A program made the position numbers and the translations under genes. A stretch of DNA of 64,000 nucleotides from NCBI RefSeq assembly GCF_015206895.1, contig NZ_JADEXU010000023.1, forward strand, positions 1-64,000, read 5' to 3'. Source of the stretch: Nostoc sp. LEGE 12450 (GTDB taxonomy: Bacteria; Cyanobacteriota; Cyanobacteriia; Cyanobacteriales; Nostocaceae). Under the pieces are notes generated by a model. That model was not told the origin of the DNA. It searched no databases and worked only from the letters and a program-made list of their open reading frames with translations. Shown here piece after piece: positions 61,324 to 64,000 of the stretch (its first letter is position 1; every line of letters begins with the position of its first letter).

Positions 61324-62466
61324 ATGCAGAATAAACCTAGAAAAATCATCAGCACTAACACTTCTACTGGCGAACCCAATCGTGGTAAACCTATAAAAAT
61401 TAAGGGTAAGCGTGTTGTTAGTAATCCGACTCGCAATCCCCGAAAAATAGATAGTAACCCCATTTCTGCGGCGAATCAGACTCGTAATCCTCGAAAAATA
61501 GATAGTAACCCCATTTCTGCGGCAAATCCGACTCGTAATCCTCGAAAAATAGATAGTAACCCTATTTCTGCGGAAAATCCCACTCGCAATCCCCGGAAAT
61601 TCGATAGCAGCTCTATTTCTGGCAATTTCCGACAACGAAATAGCAACTTCTCTCAGTCGCCTGTATCTACACAACCAATAGAAGAAGATAACGATCTCAT
61701 CTACGGTCGTCATCCAGTATTGAGTGCGTTGCAAAAACAGCGCAATCTTAACCGCATCTGGATTACGACCCGTCTGCGCTACGATCCCAGCTTTCACCAT
61801 TTTCTGCTGCAAGCTAAAGAAAATGGCACCGTTATTGATGAAGTTGAGCCCAAGCGCTTAGACTATCTCACCAATGGGGCTAATCATCAAGGTGTGGCTG
61901 CACAAACTGCTCCCTACGGCTATATCGAATTAGCCGATCTCATTGAACAGTCTAAATCTGTAACCGATCCCGTTATTGTAGTCGCTGACGGAATTACTGA
62001 TCCCCACAACTTAGGAGCAATTATTCGCACCGCCGAAGCAATAGGCGCTCAAGGATTGGTAATTCCCCAAAGACGGGCATCTGGGATCACTTCCACTGTT
62101 ATGAAAGTAGCAGCAGGCGCTTTAGAAAACTTTACTGTATCTAGAGTTGTTAACCTCAGCCGCGCCTTAGAAGAATTAAAAGAAGCTGGCTTTTGGATTT
62201 ATGGCACTGCTGCAAGCGGAAGTGAACCCGTGCATACTGTCAATTTCAAAGGCCCAATCGTTTTGGTAATCGGTTCAGAAGGCGAAGGTCTGGGTATGTT
62301 GACTCAACGTTCCTGTGATTTCTTGGTATCGATTCCTCTGCAAGGTAAGACTCCTAGCCTGAACGCTTCTGTAGCAGCAGGGATGGCGCTTTATGAAATT
62401 TATCGTCAGCGATCGCTAAATACGCTGTACTTAGATAAGGTACAAAAAATTTCTTTGAAAAAATAA
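61324..62466 (+). CDS. rlmB: 23S rRNA 2'-O-ribose methyltransferase (SpoU/RlmB family) with repeat N terminus
   Basis: The protein has 380 residues. The first 110 are a basic, disordered tail built of a 17-residue repeat ([17 protein letters not shown], four copies). The substrate-binding domain ([15 protein letters not shown]) and SPOUT methyltransferase follow: [30 protein letters not shown] and [20 protein letters not shown] (knot). It methylates a guanosine ribose in 23S rRNA. Adjacent mrnC fits an rRNA-maturation operon. Confidence 0.92.
   Translation: MQNKPRKIISTNTSTGEPNRGKPIKIKGKRVVSNPTRNPRKIDSNPISAANQTRNPRKIDSNPISAANPTRNPRKIDSNPISAENPTRNPRKFDSSSISGNFRQRNSNFSQSPVSTQPIEEDNDLIYGRHPVLSALQKQRNLNRIWITTRLRYDPSFHHFLLQAKENGTVIDEVEPKRLDYLTNGANHQGVAAQTAPYGYIELADLIEQSKSVTDPVIVVADGITDPHNLGAIIRTAEAIGAQGLVIPQRRASGITSTVMKVAAGALENFTVSRVVNLSRALEELKEAGFWIYGTAASGSEPVHTVNFKGPIVLVIGSEGEGLGMLTQRSCDFLVSIPLQGKTPSLNASVAAGMALYEIYRQRSLNTLYLDKVQKISLKK
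61423..61623 (+). repeat. 51-bp tandem coding repeats in rlmB
   Basis: Four copies of a 51-bp unit (AATCCGACTCGCAATCCCCG and variants) encode the 17-residue repeats of the N-terminal tail. The copies differ mostly at synonymous sites and degrade in the last unit. Confidence 0.85.
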
Positions 62467-62552
62467 CAGTAACAGAGTATAAAGAAATGTAAAAGATAAT
62501 AAAGCACCATATCGTTTAACACCCTGTAGACGTTTATAAATCGGCGAAAAAC

Positions 62553-62855
62553 ATGAAAACCCTTTGGCATAACCTCAAGGAAGTGTTGATTAACACATTC
62601 GACTCCATCGGCCTGGCTTGGTGGGTAGAGATTGTGACGCAAAATCCCCGGTGTACTTACTACTTTGGGCCATTTCTGACTTCTTCTGATGCAAAATTTT
62701 CAAGCGTTGGATATATAGAAGATTTGGAAGTCGAAGGAGCTACGGGAATTACTATGCGTGTCAAACGTTGCAAACCTAATACCTTAACAATTGCTGAAGA
62801 CTTGGGGGAAAGATTTGACCGCAAAGTACAGCCTGCCTTTGGCGGTCAGATTTAA
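62553..62855 (+). CDS. DUF1816-family small protein
   Basis: The 100-residue protein has SIGLAWWVEIVTQNPRCTYYFG and the following SVGYIEDLEVEGATGITMRV, a common cyanobacterial small family (DUF1816 from memory) of unknown role. There is no signal peptide. It is transcribed in the direction of rlmB but separated from it by 86 bp. Confidence 0.8.
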   Translation: MKTLWHNLKEVLINTFDSIGLAWWVEIVTQNPRCTYYFGPFLTSSDAKFSSVGYIEDLEVEGATGITMRVKRCKPNTLTIAEDLGERFDRKVQPAFGGQI

Positions 62856-62900
62856 GTTAGGCCAAAATCAAGATAATTCGTAATTCGTAATTCTTAATGG

Positions 62901-62917
62901 GCTTCTCTACGAGACGC
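62901..62917. repeat. Second copy (inverted) of the GCGTCTCGTAGAGAAGC repeat
   Basis: GCTTCTCTACGAGACGC is the exact reverse complement of the repeat at 9412-9428. It lies in the spacer before the convergent hydrolase gene. Confidence 0.8.
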
Positions 62918-62975
62918 TAACGTAATTTCGAGTTCTAATTGCGAATTATGTGGTTCAGAGTTTTTAACTCTCGGA

Positions 62976-63824
62976 CTATTGAATACCAATTACCTGCGGA
63001 TGTTCTTCCAGCCAATGGTCAATGTCATTCAGCACCTGCTGGGGGACTTCCCACGGGAAAAGATGGGCGGTGTTTGAATAGCACTGCCACTGAGCATTTT
63101 GGAGGTGTTGAGCAGTTTCTAGGCTCGAATCAGATGTGATGTGGCGGTCTTTATCGCCAGCAAGTACCAAACCAGGACATTGTATTTGTGGCAAATCTGG
63201 AAGCCGATTGTATCCTGATTGAATGGCGCTATAGAGGGCGCGAGTAGCAGCAGGAGAGGTTTGCAGATAAGCTGGTACTGCTTCTTTGGCGATATAGTTG
63301 TAAGTTGTGGATGTATGTTGTTGAACTAAGTAGCGGAAAAGCGATCGCTTGCCAAAAGTTTCAATATTCCATCGCCAACTCGGTTTTATATAGTTTAATA
63401 GGCCAGCAATGCCAGTATATAAATTATCTTGCCAAGTGATGGTCGGATGACTACCACGGGGTTTTGCGGCTGTCGCTACTAAAATCAGCCCAGTAACGCG
63501 CTCTGGTAAACGCAATGCCAGTTCCATTGCTAGAATGCCCCCAAGTGACCATCCCAATACTAGGCATTTTTCAATATTTAAGCGGTTTAGCAGCGCTTCT
63601 AAATCAGTTAAATGGTCATTCATAGCAAAATTGCCATTCCACCGACTTTTGCCATATCCGCGTAAATCAGGGGCAATAGTCTGATAGCGTTTTGATAAAT
63701 GATTGGTGAAGACAGAAAGACTACGACCAGTACCAGGATGACCATGTAAACCTAGAATGGGGAATCCTTGACCTTGGATGTAAACATTGAGACGTGCAGC
63801 AGTAGTAGGATGGCGATCGCTCAT
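62976..63824 (-). CDS. Alpha/beta hydrolase
   Basis: The 282-residue protein has an oxyanion region ILGLHGHPGTGRSL, nucleophile elbow CLVLGWSLGGILAM, acid in VLAGDKDRHITSD and catalytic His in SNTAHLFPWE. It has a cap region in the middle. The substrate is unknown. Its ATG overlaps the stop of a 32-codon ORF (TAATG), suggesting translational coupling. Confidence 0.9.
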   Translation of the reverse strand: MSDRHPTTAARLNVYIQGQGFPILGLHGHPGTGRSLSVFTNHLSKRYQTIAPDLRGYGKSRWNGNFAMNDHLTDLEALLNRLNIEKCLVLGWSLGGILAMELALRLPERVTGLILVATAAKPRGSHPTITWQDNLYTGIAGLLNYIKPSWRWNIETFGKRSLFRYLVQQHTSTTYNYIAKEAVPAYLQTSPAATRALYSAIQSGYNRLPDLPQIQCPGLVLAGDKDRHITSDSSLETAQHLQNAQWQCYSNTAHLFPWEVPQQVLNDIDHWLEEHPQVIGIQ

Positions 63825-63922
63825 TACTTGCCATTCTCCCGTCTAGCGAACACAGCGATCGCTTCAGTCCTTTGTGCTGTCCGCTCTATAATCATCTCAA
63901 TCTGGCCTAACCTTTCTTGCAT
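63824..63922 (-). CDS. 32-residue upstream ORF coupled to the hydrolase
   Basis: The frame MQERLGQIEMIIERTAQRTE, ending NGK, is an amphipathic helix like those found in small cyanobacterial coiled-coil proteins. Its TAA shares one base with the hydrolase start. Too short for the track. It may be a real microprotein or a coupling leader. Confidence 0.4.
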   Translation of the reverse strand: MQERLGQIEMIIERTAQRTEAIAVFARRENGK

Positions 63923-63954
63923 AGTACTTCGTTCGTTATATTATTCTTGACAAA

Positions 63955-63979
63955 TGACCAATGACCAATGACCAATAAC
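63955..63979. repeat. Tandem AATGACC heptamers
   Basis: Three to four copies of AATGACCA lie near the right edge, another short tandem repeat of the kind seen throughout the window. Confidence 0.75.
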
Positions 63980-64000
63980 TAAGATATTAAGAAATTGGTT

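Noticed and set aside
61423-61623. CRISPR-like array
   Set aside because: The units are contiguous 51-bp coding repeats without unique spacers, in frame within rlmB.

Overview
The window looks like chromosome from a filamentous, probably heterocyst-forming cyanobacterium of the Nostoc/Anabaena type. The signs are abundant HIP1 octamers (GCGATCGC), short tandem repeats typical of the group (CCCAATT and ACGAATT types), a high-light-inducible protein, cobalamin and plastid-type IspH genes, DUF1816 and DUF7219 family proteins, and many large PAS/GAF histidine kinases. All family assignments are by eye, with no database search.

Layout. 1-3.9 kb: a nitrilase-fold protein that runs off the left edge, and two red-chlorophyll-catabolite-reductase-like genes flanking an NmrA-type NAD(P) protein. 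4.6-15.2 kb: a histidine kinase, then pbpC divergent from a giant alpha-2-macroglobulin lipoprotein gene. 15.3-24.5 kb: DUF7219 protein, a GAF kinase, cobL, ispH, an SGNH hydrolase, an ammonium transporter with an NtcA-like box, and a YnfA-like protein. 24.7-32 kb: a 1575-residue hybrid kinase, a small lipoprotein, a small membrane protein and a group 2 sigma factor. 39.4-45 kb: aldehyde dehydrogenase, a cyclase-family protein and another kinase. 45.8-52.8 kb: a cassette of dynamin-like GTPase, Hsp70-fold ATPase and helical protein. 52.9-64 kb: HLIP, cytochrome b561-like protein, a probable restriction-modification pair, trpD, a retropepsin-like lipoprotein, carA, a STAS protein that seems to start at ATT, mrnC, rlmB, a DUF1816 protein and an alpha/beta hydrolase.

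The outstanding region is 32.1-39.25 kb. It encodes a Ro60 (TROVE-vWA) protein among at least six minus-strand RNA elements that share one stem: 5' strand like GTGCCCTAAC, 3' strand like AACTTGCAC, with compensatory changes between copies. This resembles the Ro60-binding stem of Y RNAs. On top of the shared stem each RNA carries a different piece of the translation apparatus. One carries the 23S sarcin-ricin loop plus the L11/GTPase-associated centre. One carries a permuted 23S helix 69-70. One carries a tRNA body with a GAA anticodon loop, another a tRNA body with a CUA loop. One carries a circularly permuted tRNA whose acceptor stem is closed by a loop, and one is nearly bare. Beside them lie a minimal tmRNA-like domain and a tRNA split by one of the Y-like RNAs. 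Interspersed are a 66-residue ubiquitin-like protein ending in Gly, an E1/ThiF-like enzyme, a frameshifted SEC-C zinc-finger gene and several proteins I do not recognise. A near-consensus promoter sits upstream.

I infer a Ro60 ribonucleoprotein system that displays decoys or tethers of ribosome, tRNA and tmRNA surfaces, possibly coupled to ubiquitin-like conjugation. A defence or toxin-sponge role is a hypothesis only.
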